A DNA stretch of 64,000 bases from Methylomonas sp. 11b (GTDB taxonomy: Bacteria > Pseudomonadota > Gammaproteobacteria > Methylococcales > Methylomonadaceae): the NCBI RefSeq assembly GCF_000515215.1, contig NZ_KI911557.1:5141741-5205740 (forward strand), written 5' to 3'. This document shows positions 8,991 to 17,956 of this stretch, one piece after another. Position numbers and translations under genes: made by a program. The first letter of the stretch is position 1. Each line of letters begins with the position of its first letter. A model generated the notes under the pieces. The model worked only from the letters and a program-made list of their open reading frames with translations, was not told the origin of the DNA and did no database searches.

Positions 8991-9872
8991 TCATTGATCC
9001 AGTGATACTGTTTGAACAATGGCCTCGAATTCAGCCAAGAATTCCGGCTGCCTTTGCTGCAGAAACCGTTTTATTGCTGGGTTTTCAAGTAATTTGGCTA
9101 AGTAGCCCTTAGCCAACACCAAATTGAGGACATCTTGCCCGTAGGTCTGCTCAACCATTTTGTATCGTTCTTGAAGATTGCTCATTTCTCGCTCCATTTT
9201 GGCAATTTGCTCCGTAGTCAGACCGCTCAGTTTTTTGGGCTTTTTGCCTTCGACAAGCATTGATAACGGAGTGGCGACCAATAGTGCTTCAGCATAATTT
9301 ATGGTGATGGTATTGGCTGAGATCATGAGCTCGACACATTCAAGTTGACGGGTCGGTTTCATTTTTCGCAATACCCGTGATAAATCCGTTGGGAATTGGT
9401 GATCTTTCAATAGTTCTGCGGCCTCAGGGCATATGCCTTCCAGTAATGCCGCTTTGCGTTCAATGGTACGGGGATCAACGCTTAGAGCCTTGGCGAGCCT
9501 TTCTGGAGTGACGCCCCGTTCGATAGCGCGGCGAATCATGTGATGTTCCTGTATCGTCGACAATCGGTTGATGCGACTGTTATACGTGTAACTCTCGTCA
9601 TCAGTAGCAATCAGACATGGAACCTCGAGATGCCCCAACTCCTGTAATGCGATCAGCCGGATGTGGCCATCCAGTAAAATAAGTTGATCGGTTTTAGCAT
9701 CGGCAGGCCCGACCGATAGTGGCTCAATCAGTCCAATTTCCTGTATCGATGTGCGTATCTGCAAATATTTTCGCGAGGTGGTAACGCCAGTAGGTGTTCT
9801 GCGTGAGGGCAGGATCTTATCTACCGGCACTGAAATCGGTTCTAAACTGAATCCTAAAGATATTTTGGTCAT
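8991..9872 (-). CDS. RepB/ParB-like partition protein, second of pair
   Basis: This 293-residue protein has an N-terminal ParB-like nuclease fold region with LLDGHIRLIALQELG (about residues 68-82) in the place of the ParB GxxRxxA box, then a helix-turn-helix region (RGVTPERLAKALSVDPRTIE) and a long helical C-terminus. It matches the RepB C-terminal family as annotated in mobile elements. Its ATG overlaps the stop of the upstream ParB-like gene (ATGA). It is the last gene of the recombinase operon. No ParA ATPase is visible, so classic partition is doubtful; it may guide the recombinase or regulate the element. Confidence 0.75.
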   Translation of the reverse strand: MTKISLGFSLEPISVPVDKILPSRRTPTGVTTSRKYLQIRTSIQEIGLIEPLSVGPADAKTDQLILLDGHIRLIALQELGHLEVPCLIATDDESYTYNSRINRLSTIQEHHMIRRAIERGVTPERLAKALSVDPRTIERKAALLEGICPEAAELLKDHQFPTDLSRVLRKMKPTRQLECVELMISANTITINYAEALLVATPLSMLVEGKKPKKLSGLTTEQIAKMEREMSNLQERYKMVEQTYGQDVLNLVLAKGYLAKLLENPAIKRFLQQRQPEFLAEFEAIVQTVSLDQ

Positions 9873-10771
9873 ATCATACGACCTCCCGACAACACGCGTT
9901 CAGCGAGATATTTCGGCAGAGAGTCCAAGCCCTCAGCGCGCAGAAGCGTCGAGAAATTCTCATCGGCAAATAGTTCACGAAGGGCGCTGACGACGAACAA
10001 CAAGCGTTGTTGAGTCAACTGGGCCTTTTTAACGACCAGTTTTTGGCGGTCGACTTCCTTTTGGTAGACTCTGACCAAACTTGCGGTCGTGACATCTTGC
10101 GCTTTTCGTGGCGTACCTTTGGCAACCGAAGGTCCTAATGTTTGTCGGCGTTCGATAACTCGTCGCGCCTGTATCAATTGTTTTCCGCGTAGCTTTCCAG
10201 TCTCGTAGGCTTCCTGAAGGGCGGCCTGGATGGCTTGATCATCATCGCCCGCGCCGACAATGGATAAGGCAGCATTCAATGGGATTTTGCCTTTTTCCAC
10301 GGCAACCAACAAACGTTCTTCGCCTTTCATCAGCAACGTGAGTATGCCGTGGACATACTCGACGCAGAGTCCGGTTTTTTGGGCGATGACTTTTTTGTCG
10401 TATCCCTGTTCGTGAAGCTGCTGAATACCCGCCAATAACTCTAACGGTCGATAATGGCGGCGAGCGATATTTTCGGTCAAACTCATGATGAATGCATTTT
10501 CGTCGCTGACTTCGATAACCAGGGCAGGAATTGTTGCTTCACCCAAAGCATGAAATGCCTTCATTCGGCCTTCACCGCACACCAAAAGGTAGCGGTCGGT
10601 GCCGTCTGTTGCGGGTCGCGGTGTCACAGTGATCGGCTTCTTGAGCCCGATTGTTTGAATATTGGTGACTATCTCCTCGAACACCCGTTTGTTTCTCTCT
10701 CTGGGATTGAGGACATCAATCAAGTCAATTGGGATCATTTGCATTTGGCCGGTCTTGATTGTTTCGGTCAT
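9869..10771 (-). CDS. ParB-family protein, first of pair
   Basis: This 300-residue protein shows the ParB N-terminal domain in order: IDVLNPRERNKR, the sulfiredoxin-like core LVCGEGRMKAFHALGEA (about 70-86; GxGRxxA box) and ENIARRHYRPLELL (ENxxR box, about 111-124), followed by an HTH (DKKVIAQKTGLCVEYV). The Glu-Asn and Arg residues are those that bind CTP in ParB relatives. It is coupled by ATGA overlaps to the serine recombinase upstream and the RepB-like gene downstream. A parA gene and a parS consensus are missing, so its role is probably in the element's recombination or control, an inference from context. Confidence 0.8.
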   Translation of the reverse strand: MTETIKTGQMQMIPIDLIDVLNPRERNKRVFEEIVTNIQTIGLKKPITVTPRPATDGTDRYLLVCGEGRMKAFHALGEATIPALVIEVSDENAFIMSLTENIARRHYRPLELLAGIQQLHEQGYDKKVIAQKTGLCVEYVHGILTLLMKGEERLLVAVEKGKIPLNAALSIVGAGDDDQAIQAALQEAYETGKLRGKQLIQARRVIERRQTLGPSVAKGTPRKAQDVTTASLVRVYQKEVDRQKLVVKKAQLTQQRLLFVVSALRELFADENFSTLLRAEGLDSLPKYLAERVLSGGRMI

Positions 10772-12336
10772 GCTGCTCTCCTCAAACGAGTGTGTTCCGC
10801 CATCCCGTACAGATAATCCAAACTGTCGAAACGGTAGCTTTCGAATTCGATTGGATTATGTTCGGCGAGACGGATGCGGGGTTGATCGAAATCCAGTCGC
10901 GGTAATAGGTAGTAATCGAGTGCGGCGTGATTTGTCTCATCAAGGCGAACCGCCACGGTAATGTCAGGAGCCAAGCTGGTATCAAACCGGACCTTCCAAT
11001 GATGACGACCACTCTCGGTACTCTGGCAACGCGCCAATACTATGGAAACACTGAATTCATTATTGACTTGCAGCAGATCCGTGCCAGCGTCGCGTTTGAC
11101 GGCGCCACTTAATGCCATAATCTGGCGTTCGGTTTCATTGACGATTTCTGGGTGAAAACGACGAAGGAATTGGTTGACCTCCAGATATCGATAGTCCCGA
11201 TCGGGCGTAAAACCGACCATTTGATAGGCTCTCACCAGGCTGCCGAAACGATGCGCGTAAACGGACGTGGATGGCATGCCTTCGGATTCGTTGATGATCA
11301 ATCCCGACAGAAATCCTTTGCGCTGGTAAAGTGCTCGCAGACGCTCGATTAATTCTTTATCGGTATATCGGTGAACTCTGGCTCGAATCATGCCTTGCGC
11401 GGTGTAAAACAGTTCAGGCGGTACGATAGGTTCGAATGCGCCTTCTTTTTTGATCCACATATCAGAAGGGTTAACCACTCGCAGCTTTTTGAGCTTGAAG
11501 GAAATGCGGTTATAGACATTGTTACCAATGTATTTTTCGTTGGTCAGGATCTCTTGCACCGTGGAGCGAGTCCATTGCCGGTCCAGGTCAGTATGTATTC
11601 CCATGCCATTGAGGCGTTCGGCAATTTCGGATTCTACCAAGCCTTCTTCGATGAACCAGTGATACATCAAATTGACGATGCGGATTTCCGACTCGGGACC
11701 AGGCATGAGGATGACACGGTCGGTTTGCAGGCTTTTATGTTCGCCTCTGGCCAGTTCGGCTTTAATGCAACCGTTTTGATCGAGTAATACCCGGCGGAGA
11801 CCATATCCAGCGGGACCACCTTGACGAAAACCGAGTTCAATCAGTCTGGACTGCCCGGCGAAAACTTTAGCCGATAATTCTCGACTGTATTCGCCCGCCA
11901 TAGCCCGTTTAACGCCTTTGACAATCGTGGAAACAGGTGAACCGTCGTTTTCAAACTGTTCGGCACAGTAAGTAACTTGAATACCCGCTTTCCGACACCG
12001 ATATTCATAATATGCGCTCTCATCAGCATCCTGAAATCGACCCCAGCGGCTAACGTCATAAACCAAAATCATCGAAAAGTCGGCAGATCCGCTTTCGACA
12101 TCTTTCAACAGCTGTTGTAATGAAACGCGGCCATCGATGCGCAAACCACTTTTTCCGGCATCGGCGTAGGTTCGGACGATCTCAATATCATGACGAGCGG
12201 CGTATTCTCGTATTTTGTCAGACTGATTTTCTGTGGAGTACTGCTGGTGCTCGGTCGACATTCGAACATATTCCACCGCGCGTGATTTTTTGAGCGTTTC
12301 TGGGTGTTCTTCATTGGATTCAATTTGATTAATCAA
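10768..12336 (-). CDS. Large serine recombinase
   Basis: This 522-residue protein has an N-terminal resolvase/invertase catalytic domain with the nucleophile in EYVRMSTEHQQYSTENQ (Ser27), the conserved DAGKSGLRIDGR and LVYDVSRWGRFQDADESA motifs, a recombinase domain with GYGLRR and NEKYIGNNVYNR, and a C-terminal extension of about 200 residues. Large serine recombinases catalyse integration, excision or inversion between short att sites. It is the first gene of a tight operon with two ParB-like proteins (4-bp overlaps). It is likely the mobility enzyme of the surrounding element. The C-terminal portion lacks an obvious coiled coil, unlike phage integrases. Confidence 0.88.
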   Translation of the reverse strand: MINQIESNEEHPETLKKSRAVEYVRMSTEHQQYSTENQSDKIREYAARHDIEIVRTYADAGKSGLRIDGRVSLQQLLKDVESGSADFSMILVYDVSRWGRFQDADESAYYEYRCRKAGIQVTYCAEQFENDGSPVSTIVKGVKRAMAGEYSRELSAKVFAGQSRLIELGFRQGGPAGYGLRRVLLDQNGCIKAELARGEHKSLQTDRVILMPGPESEIRIVNLMYHWFIEEGLVESEIAERLNGMGIHTDLDRQWTRSTVQEILTNEKYIGNNVYNRISFKLKKLRVVNPSDMWIKKEGAFEPIVPPELFYTAQGMIRARVHRYTDKELIERLRALYQRKGFLSGLIINESEGMPSTSVYAHRFGSLVRAYQMVGFTPDRDYRYLEVNQFLRRFHPEIVNETERQIMALSGAVKRDAGTDLLQVNNEFSVSIVLARCQSTESGRHHWKVRFDTSLAPDITVAVRLDETNHAALDYYLLPRLDFDQPRIRLAEHNPIEFESYRFDSLDYLYGMAEHTRLRRAA

Positions 12337-12501
12337 ACCTGATGATCCCCGTGCGCATGAAAATTAGGCTCTCGCTAAGCCACTGGTGGACTTGAGCTAT
12401 CAGCGGGGACAGCCAATCCAGGGTTTATCAAGAGAGAACTGACAATACGGTATAAGAATCTGAGTGATTTGCCGATCCAGTCATCTCTTTGCAACGCGGG
12501 C

Positions 12502-12936
12502 TTATTGCCGACATTCACAAGCATGTGCCGTAATCTCTACAATCCAAGCGTCCATCTTTGCAATATTGGCTTCTGTCACCAAACTTAGTCGGTAAATCCC
12601 CGATGGCAGCAGCTTTGCTGGAGTTGACGCGTCCATATTTGCAATTGGATTAGTCTTGGCTTTGGCGTTGCGTGTCCGCTGCAATGTACGATTACGATCA
12701 ACATACTTTGGATGAGATTTACGATATTGACGCCAATAATCGGGATTGCGCTCTATCCAGGATTGTTGAGCCCGTTGTTGGTTTTCTTGATAATCAGGGT
12801 CTGTTTTCAGTTTGTTGCGGTGCCATTGTCGTTTACGATGCTGTTGGCACGAAGGCGCTGAGCAATAGGTTTGGAGTGGAACTTGTGGACGTGGTTGAAA
12901 AGACTGGCCGCAAGCGGGGCATTGTTTAATCGCCAT
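12502..12936 (-). CDS. Small Cys-motif protein linked to the recombinase operon
   Basis: The start at 12936 (MAIKQCPACGQSFQPRPQ, 144 aa) has GGAG seven bases upstream; an in-frame extension to 13095 lacks such a site. The N-terminus holds CPACG and then TYCSAPSCQQHRKRQWHR, a C2-C2-type zinc ribbon, followed by a basic helical segment rich in Arg, Gln and Tyr (NPDYWRQYRKSHPKYVDRN). This kind of protein is familiar beside recombinase-ParB modules. A nucleic-acid-binding role is likely but unproven. It is transcribed in the same direction as the recombinase but from upstream of it, separated by 165 bp. Confidence 0.75.
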   Translation of the reverse strand: MAIKQCPACGQSFQPRPQVPLQTYCSAPSCQQHRKRQWHRNKLKTDPDYQENQQRAQQSWIERNPDYWRQYRKSHPKYVDRNRTLQRTRNAKAKTNPIANMDASTPAKLLPSGIYRLSLVTEANIAKMDAWIVEITAHACECRQ

Positions 12937-13191
12937 TGAAAGCTCCCTATACAAAAATGCGTATTGAGCGCAATCAAATGAGTTAAAAAGTGAAATAAGG
13001 CTTGGCTTGATTGAATTTTGCTGATGTCGTGGCTTTACGGCAGGGATGTTTATAACTTTGCGAGCTTTGACTAGAATCGTCTGCGGATTCCACAAATGGC
13101 TGATAATGATCCTGTATCAAATAACGCACACTGAAATGGAAGCAGTGATGGTTATTAGAATCAAAAGTAGGGTAGGGAGTAGGGTATAAAA

Positions 13192-13233
13192 AATTAAGGC
13201 CTTGATAAATCGTTATTTATCAAGGCCTTAATT
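13192..13233 (-). terminator. Rho-independent terminator of tRNA-Ser
   Basis: A perfect 18-bp stem (13192-13209 with 13216-13233, loop tcgtta) lies just 3' of the tRNA on its strand and is followed on that strand by a run of T. The exceptional stem length would also give a strong barrier between the island and the C1 genes. The remaining bases between 12937 and 13191 show no gene. Confidence 0.85.
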
Positions 13234-13241
13234 AAAAATAA

Positions 13242-13331
13242 TGGCGGAGAGCTAGGGATTCGAACCCCAGGAAGGGATAAACCTTCAACGGTTTTCAAGA
13301 CCGCCGCTTTCGACCGCTCAGCCAGCTCTCC
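13242..13331 (-). tRNA. tRNA-Ser (UGA anticodon)
   Basis: Read on the minus strand it begins GGAGAGCTGGCTGAGCGGTC and ends GGGGTTCGAATCCC then TAGCTCTCCGCCA. The acceptor arms GGAGAGC/GCTCTCC pair exactly, the anticodon loop is CTTGAAA (anticodon TGA), a long class II variable arm (pairing AAGG..CCTT) is present, and CCA is encoded. The terminator follows directly. It marks the right border of the accessory region and is a common type of integration site, although no att duplicate is visible. Confidence 0.95.
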
Positions 13332-13406
13332 AACAGCCGCGTATTATTACAGAAAATATTTTAAAATCCAGCGTTTTTTGCCGTTCCACTTTCATGTCGC
13401 AGCCGA

Positions 13407-14507
13407 ATGGAATCTTGTTTAGTACCTAAGTGTTTGTTAGTAATTGCCAAATCGGCGCGGATGTTGGTGCAAATGTGCATCGATTCCGGATGCGAAGTGG
13501 TGTCTATTGATTGCTTTGCCGATAGCGATACTCGGCAAATGGCAAAGCAGACATATCAGGTGGCTTCACTGGCCTGGGATGATGTTAGGGGTGCAGTGGC
13601 AGCGGTTCGGAAGATTTACGGCTTAACCGAATTGTTATTCGGCAGTGGTTTGGAAACTTACCCGGAAACCTTGAGCAGTCTGGAAAAGGATTGGCGGATT
13701 ATTGGGAATTCTGCAGCCACTTTTCAACGGGCCCAGGACAAGCGTGATTTTTTTGCCAGACTCGATTCGTTGTCAATTCCGCATCCGCCGGTGGTGTTTA
13801 CGAAGCCTGAGGATGGTTTTGACTGGTTGTTAAAGCCTTGGCGCGGCGAGGGCGGCTTGGGGATTAGACTCTGTAATAATGACGAGTTTGCCGACGGCTA
13901 TTGGCAGCGCTATATCGAAGGCCGTTCGATGTCCGTGTTGTTTGCAGCGAAGCGTGATGGGGCTGAGCTAATCGGTTTTAACGAGCAATGGACTGTAAAG
14001 TCGGATGGCGGGCAATCGTTTCTGTTTCAGGGGATTGTCAGCCATGCCCAGGTTTCCATATCTATTCAGACTGATATTGCCGACTGGTTGGATAAGCTTG
14101 TTAATGCCTATCGATTGCGCGGTTTAAACAGCATGGATTTTATCCTACGTGACGGCACATGTTACGTGTTGGAAATCAACGCGCGGATTTCCGCTAGCGC
14201 CCAGCTTTACGGTAAATCACTGCTATTGACACATCTACAGGCTTGTCAAAACAGTCGGGACAATAGTGTCGCATTATCGGCGGAGCCGAGTGCTTATCAG
14301 ATTGTTTATGCGCAAAAAAACGTGGTGATTCCCCAGCGACTGGAGTGGCCGGCATGGGCAGTAGATAGGCCGAATCCCGGCGCAATTGTTGCCACAGGCG
14401 AGCCGATATGCAGTATTATTGCCAGCGGAAAAAACTCGGGGCAGGTGCTGGATAATCTGCATCGCCAACAACGCATCCTTGCAAATCTTTTGGAAACAGG
14501 TCTTTAA
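13407..14507 (+). CDS. ATP-grasp ligase upstream of mch, H4MPT cluster
   Basis: This 366-residue protein has an N-terminal PreATP-grasp region ([16 protein letters not shown]), the central ATP-binding segment [15 protein letters not shown] (about 140-154) and the Mg/ATP site [18 protein letters not shown] (about 252-269). It fits the ATP-dependent carboligase group (COG2232 type) found in methylotroph H4MPT gene clusters, where the Orf17-type proteins are needed for C1 cofactor function; the exact substrate is not established to my knowledge. It lies 5 bp before mch and appears to be the first gene of that operon. Likely substrates are a carboxylate and amine of the pterin or furan side chain (inference). 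Confidence 0.75.
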   Translation: MESCLVPKCLLVIAKSARMLVQMCIDSGCEVVSIDCFADSDTRQMAKQTYQVASLAWDDVRGAVAAVRKIYGLTELLFGSGLETYPETLSSLEKDWRIIGNSAATFQRAQDKRDFFARLDSLSIPHPPVVFTKPEDGFDWLLKPWRGEGGLGIRLCNNDEFADGYWQRYIEGRSMSVLFAAKRDGAELIGFNEQWTVKSDGGQSFLFQGIVSHAQVSISIQTDIADWLDKLVNAYRLRGLNSMDFILRDGTCYVLEINARISASAQLYGKSLLLTHLQACQNSRDNSVALSAEPSAYQIVYAQKNVVIPQRLEWPAWAVDRPNPGAIVATGEPICSIIASGKNSGQVLDNLHRQQRILANLLETGL

Positions 14508-14512
14508 AACTC

Positions 14513-15496
14513 ATGCAATACCAGGCAAGCGTCAATAAATTTTCCCAGCCCTTGGTTCAACAACTGCTGGATAACGCAGATAAATTACGGTTGGGTATCG
14601 AAAAGCTGGAAAACGGCTGCACCATTATCGACGCCGGTATCAAAGTGCCGGGCGGTTTGGAAGCCGGACGGATTATCACCGAAATCTGCATGGGCGGTTT
14701 GGGTACCGCGACGATCTCGCAAAGCCCGTACACCACCCACTGGCCGCTGACCATTAACGTACATGCGAGCAACCCGGTGCTGTCTTGCCTGGGTAGTCAA
14801 TATGCGGGTTGGAGTTTGTCGCATGGCAAATATTATGCTCTGGGTTCAGGTCCGGCGCGGGCGATGGCCACCAAAGTCAAGGATGGTGCGGTCGAGCCGG
14901 TGGAAGAGCTTTATAAGGAATTGGAATACCGCGATAGCGCGGAACAAACCGCTTTAGTCATCGAAAACGATGCGTTACCACCGGTGGAAATCGTCGAGAA
15001 AGTCGCGGCGGCTTGTGGCGTATCGCCAGCCAATCTGACCATCATCGTTACGCCAACCAGCAGTCTGGCTGGCGGCGTACAAGTAGTCGGCCGGGTGTTG
15101 GAAGTGGCAATGCACAAAGCCCATGCATTGCATTTCCCGTTGGAAAACATCGTCGACGGTTCCGGCAGTGCGCCGATTTGTCCTCCGCATCCTAACTTTG
15201 TTAAAGCGATGGGGCGTACCAATGACGCGATTTTGTTTGCCGGCCAAGTGCATTTGTTCGTGAAAGGCAGTGATGAAGCGGCGGAAAAATTGGCTAAGGA
15301 ATTGCCAAGTTCGACATCAAAAGATTACGGCAAGCCGTTTGCTGAAATTTTCAAAGCCTACGAATATGATTTCTTCAAAGTGGATGCGATGTTGTTCAGC
15401 CCTGCCAGCGTTATCGTCACCGCGGTCGAATCCGGCAAAAGTTTCCGCGCCGGTAAATTGGACAATGCCTTGCTTGACCTTTCGTTCGGGGCTTAA
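14513..15496 (+). CDS. mch: Methenyl-tetrahydromethanopterin cyclohydrolase
   Basis: The product (327 aa) hydrolyses N5,N10-methenyl-H4MPT to N5-formyl-H4MPT in the cytoplasmic formaldehyde oxidation pathway. Length and sequence match Mch along the whole protein, including [18 protein letters not shown] (about 47-64), [23 protein letters not shown] and the C-terminal [12 protein letters not shown]. It is the core enzyme of the cluster; the adjacent gene products make its cofactor or, for Fae, feed it. The spacing of 5 bp from the ATP-grasp gene supports co-transcription. Confidence 0.97.
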   Translation: MQYQASVNKFSQPLVQQLLDNADKLRLGIEKLENGCTIIDAGIKVPGGLEAGRIITEICMGGLGTATISQSPYTTHWPLTINVHASNPVLSCLGSQYAGWSLSHGKYYALGSGPARAMATKVKDGAVEPVEELYKELEYRDSAEQTALVIENDALPPVEIVEKVAAACGVSPANLTIIVTPTSSLAGGVQVVGRVLEVAMHKAHALHFPLENIVDGSGSAPICPPHPNFVKAMGRTNDAILFAGQVHLFVKGSDEAAEKLAKELPSSTSKDYGKPFAEIFKAYEYDFFKVDAMLFSPASVIVTAVESGKSFRAGKLDNALLDLSFGA

Positions 15497-15582
15497 TTCG
15501 CTCTAACTCTTTTCCACATCTGACTGGCCTTGCCGCGCAGGGTCGGTTAGCTTGTATCGCTAACTTTTTCGACACACTTCCC

Positions 15583-16485
15583 TTGCGCCGAATTGCAATA
15601 ATTACCGATGATCCCGGTTGGCATGGCAAGCAGTTGTGCTTGGCTTTTGCCGAGCGCGGTTATGCCGCCGACTATGTATCGCTGACTGCCTGCAAATTGC
15701 AGTTAACGGTCGCCGATTTACCCATTTTAATGCCGGGTTTTGAGCAAGAATTGCCGTCGGCGGTATTCGTGCGCGGCGTGCCCGGCGGTTCACTGGAAGA
15801 GGTGGTGTTTTATTTGGATGTCTTGCACGCCTTAAAGATACTGGGGGTGCCGGTATATAACGATGCCGGCGCGATCGAGCGTAGCGTCGATAAGGGTATG
15901 ACCAGTTTTTTATTGCAACACGTTGGCTTGGCAACCGCACAGACCTGGGTGTTGCGGGATCGTGACGCAGCATTGGTAATTGCTGAGCAACAGTTACGTG
16001 AAGGCTATTATCTAATCAGTAAGCCCTTATTCGGTTCGCAAGGCGAGGGCATTCGGCGTATCGAAAAATCCACCGATTTGTTGTGGTTGACCAGCAGTCG
16101 CGGTATTTATTATTTGCAGCGCTTTGTCGAATGCGCGGGCGACGGTTATTCCGATGTTCGGGTGTTCGTGATTAACGGCAGGGCGGTCGCTGCGATGCGT
16201 CGGCGCGGAATTTCCTGGCTGAATAATGTAGCCAGAGGCGCGTCTTGCGAATGTATTGAACTGGAACCCGATTTGGCAGAACTGGCGATTGCTGCAGTCG
16301 CCGCGTTAAAAATGGATTACGCCGGTGTGGACGTGATCCAGGATGTCGAAGGTGATTATCGGGTGATTGAAGTAAACAGCGTGCCGGCCTGGAAAGGCTT
16401 GCAAAGCGTTTGCGATATTAATATCGCCGAATGCCTGGTGGCCGATTTAATTGATCGTTATTGTGTACAGGACCAAGTATGCTGA
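15583..16485 (+). CDS. RimK-like ATP-grasp ligase of the H4MPT/methylofuran cluster
   Basis: This 300-residue protein has a RimK-type ATP-grasp fold: N-terminal RRIAIITDDPGWHGKQL, ATP-binding YLISKPLFGSQGEGI (about 145-159), DVRVFVINGRAVAAMRR and the metal site DVEGDYRVIEVNSVPAWKG (about 255-273). Relatives in archaea (MptN) add glutamate to H4MPT; in methylotrophs the homologue sits between mch and the CitG-like gene as here. It may add glutamate to the pterin or to the polyglutamate tail of methylofuran (inference). The only workable start is TTG at 15583, after an 86-bp gap from mch. It overlaps the next gene by 7 bp. Confidence 0.8.
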   Translation: MRRIAIITDDPGWHGKQLCLAFAERGYAADYVSLTACKLQLTVADLPILMPGFEQELPSAVFVRGVPGGSLEEVVFYLDVLHALKILGVPVYNDAGAIERSVDKGMTSFLLQHVGLATAQTWVLRDRDAALVIAEQQLREGYYLISKPLFGSQGEGIRRIEKSTDLLWLTSSRGIYYLQRFVECAGDGYSDVRVFVINGRAVAAMRRRGISWLNNVARGASCECIELEPDLAELAIAAVAALKMDYAGVDVIQDVEGDYRVIEVNSVPAWKGLQSVCDINIAECLVADLIDRYCVQDQVC

Positions 16486-17345
16486 GTCGGCAGCAATTGA
16501 TGGACGTTTACCTGCAAGCCTGTGAAATCGAGCTGCAAGCGTTCAAGCCAGGCAATGTCAGCGTTTATAGTGCCGCAGACGATATGACGGTCGAAGATTT
16601 CCGCGTCAGTGCTCGCGTCAGTAGCGAGCCGATCACCAATCCGGAATACGGCTTGGGCGAAAAAATTTATTACGCCGTCAAGGCAACCCGAGAAGCAGTG
16701 GCGTGCAATACCAATTTGGGCATTATTCTGTTGTGTGCACCCTTGTTGCAAGTCGCTGCTAAGCTGGCATCCGGCGAGAACTTGCGCGATGGTTTACGGC
16801 AATTATTGGAAAATACCAGCCGCGGGGATGCCGATTGGGTCTTTAAAGCTGTCACCTTGGCCGCTCCGGCCGGCTTGGGCGATTCCGCGCAACACGATGT
16901 TCAGAAACCCGCCGATGTGACGCTGACGGAAGCCATGGCATTCGCCGCCGACAGGGATAGAATCGCGCTGCAATACGCAACTATTTTTAAAGACGTTTTT
17001 GATTTCGGCGTTTTACGATATAATCGTGCTTTCGTTTTGTCTGGCGATTGTGCTTGGGCGGCGTTAGCGGTTTTTGCCGCAATGTTGGCTCAATATCCCG
17101 ATAGTCATATTGAGCGGAAGTATGGAGAGCGGTATTCAGAGTGGATCAAGGCTGAGATGCAAAAGCTCGATAGAGCAATGCAAACAGCTTGTGAGCCTGA
17201 AGAGCTTTTGCCAGTATTGTATGATCTGGACAAAGCTTTTAAGGCACAAAGGATCAATCCGGGTACAACAGCTGACATAACTGTAGCGACAGTACTGGTG
17301 GTGCTTCTGGAACAACTTATCGGTGAAGGAACCGGTGGGTTATAG
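16479..17345 (+). CDS. CitG/MdcB-family protein of the H4MPT cluster
   Basis: This 288-residue protein belongs to the triphosphoribosyl-dephospho-CoA synthase family. It shows FKPGNVSVYS (about 22-31), a glycine-rich NTNLGIILLCAPLL segment (about 80-93) and a C-terminal NPGTTADITVATVLV. In methylotrophs this family member (Orf7-type) lies beside fae and the RimK-like gene and is thought to act in H4MPT or methylofuran formation by ribose-phosphate transfer to a base or pterin; that role is inference. ATG at 16479 overlaps the upstream gene. It ends 28 bp before the terminator that precedes fae. Confidence 0.8.
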   Translation: MLSRQQLMDVYLQACEIELQAFKPGNVSVYSAADDMTVEDFRVSARVSSEPITNPEYGLGEKIYYAVKATREAVACNTNLGIILLCAPLLQVAAKLASGENLRDGLRQLLENTSRGDADWVFKAVTLAAPAGLGDSAQHDVQKPADVTLTEAMAFAADRDRIALQYATIFKDVFDFGVLRYNRAFVLSGDCAWAALAVFAAMLAQYPDSHIERKYGERYSEWIKAEMQKLDRAMQTACEPEELLPVLYDLDKAFKAQRINPGTTADITVATVLVVLLEQLIGEGTGGL

Positions 17346-17373
17346 AGGGAACTAAGCAGAAACTACAATCTTG

Positions 17374-17397
17374 AGACACGAAAGTGTCTATTTTTTT
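17374..17397 (+). terminator. Intrinsic terminator between CitG-like gene and fae
   Basis: AGACAC pairs with GTGTCT around a GAAA tetraloop and is followed by A and seven T. It sits 34 bp before the fae start, so fae either has a promoter nearby or is partly read through as an attenuated gene. Confidence 0.8.
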
Positions 17398-17430
17398 GGT
17401 TCAATCTTATCTTTAGGGGATAAATTTAAA

Positions 17431-17946
17431 ATGGCAAAAATCAATAACTTGCGCGTTGGCGAATCTTTGGTTGGTGAAGGCAACGAAATTGCTCACATCG
17501 ATTTGATCATCGGCCCACGCGGCTCAGCAGCTGAAACTGCTTTCGCAAACGCTTTGACAAACAACAAAGACGGTTTTTCAACTCTGTTGGCTGTTGTTGC
17601 TCCTAACCTGTTGGTTAAACCAGCAACCATCCTGTTCAACAAAGTAACCATCAAAGGTGCAAAACAAGCCGTTCAAATGTTTGGACCAGCTCAACGCGCT
17701 GTTGCTATGGCGGTTGCTGATTCCGTTGAAGACGGCACTATTCCTGCTGATGAAGCTGACGATTTGTTCATTTCTGTAGGTGTTTTCATCCACTGGTTGG
17801 CTGAAGACGATGCAAAAATCGAAGAATTCAACTACAAAGCTACCAAAGAAGCAATCGCTCGCGCTGTTGCCGGCACTCCAACTGCTAAAGAAGTAGTTGC
17901 TGCTAAATCTGGTGCAAAACACCCATTTGCTGCTAACAACGTTTAA
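17431..17946 (+). CDS. fae: Formaldehyde-activating enzyme
   Basis: The product (171 aa) condenses formaldehyde with H4MPT to methylene-H4MPT and is a major cytoplasmic protein of methylotrophs. The sequence contains the family signature [18 protein letters not shown] (about 21-38) with the catalytic His (His22 here), [16 protein letters not shown] and [18 protein letters not shown], ending HPFAANNV. The start at 17431 is set by family alignment ([13 protein letters not shown]). Codons are strongly biased (for example GGT, AAC, GAA and CTG/TTG with few rare codons) compared with neighbours, as expected for high expression. Terminators on both sides make it a monocistronic unit. Confidence 0.98.
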   Translation: MAKINNLRVGESLVGEGNEIAHIDLIIGPRGSAAETAFANALTNNKDGFSTLLAVVAPNLLVKPATILFNKVTIKGAKQAVQMFGPAQRAVAMAVADSVEDGTIPADEADDLFISVGVFIHWLAEDDAKIEEFNYKATKEAIARAVAGTPTAKEVVAAKSGAKHPFAANNV

Positions 17947-17956
17947 GTTTTTAGTT

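Larger units (their letters stand above)
5906..12936. mobile_element. Putative integrative element: AlpA, DUF927 ATPase, serine recombinase, two ParB-like proteins
   Basis: The extent is that of the genes, not of proven ends. The left arm (+) has an AlpA-like regulator, an unknown protein, a DUF927 ATPase and a Pro-rich small protein, all overlapping. The right arm (-) has a large serine recombinase coupled to two ParB/RepB-like genes and a Zn-ribbon-like protein. These families are typical of mobile DNA. The element lies between a DISARM-like locus and tRNA-Ser. I saw no flanking direct repeats; serine recombinases can use very short cores, so the boundaries are undetermined. Confidence 0.6.

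Noticed and set aside
12937..13095. N-terminal extension of the small Cys-motif protein
   Set aside because: The 12936 start has GGAG at good spacing; the extension has no conserved features.
17019..17024. TATAAT inside the CitG-like gene as a fae promoter
   Set aside because: No well-spaced -35 box is visible, and the terminator at 17374 lies between it and fae.
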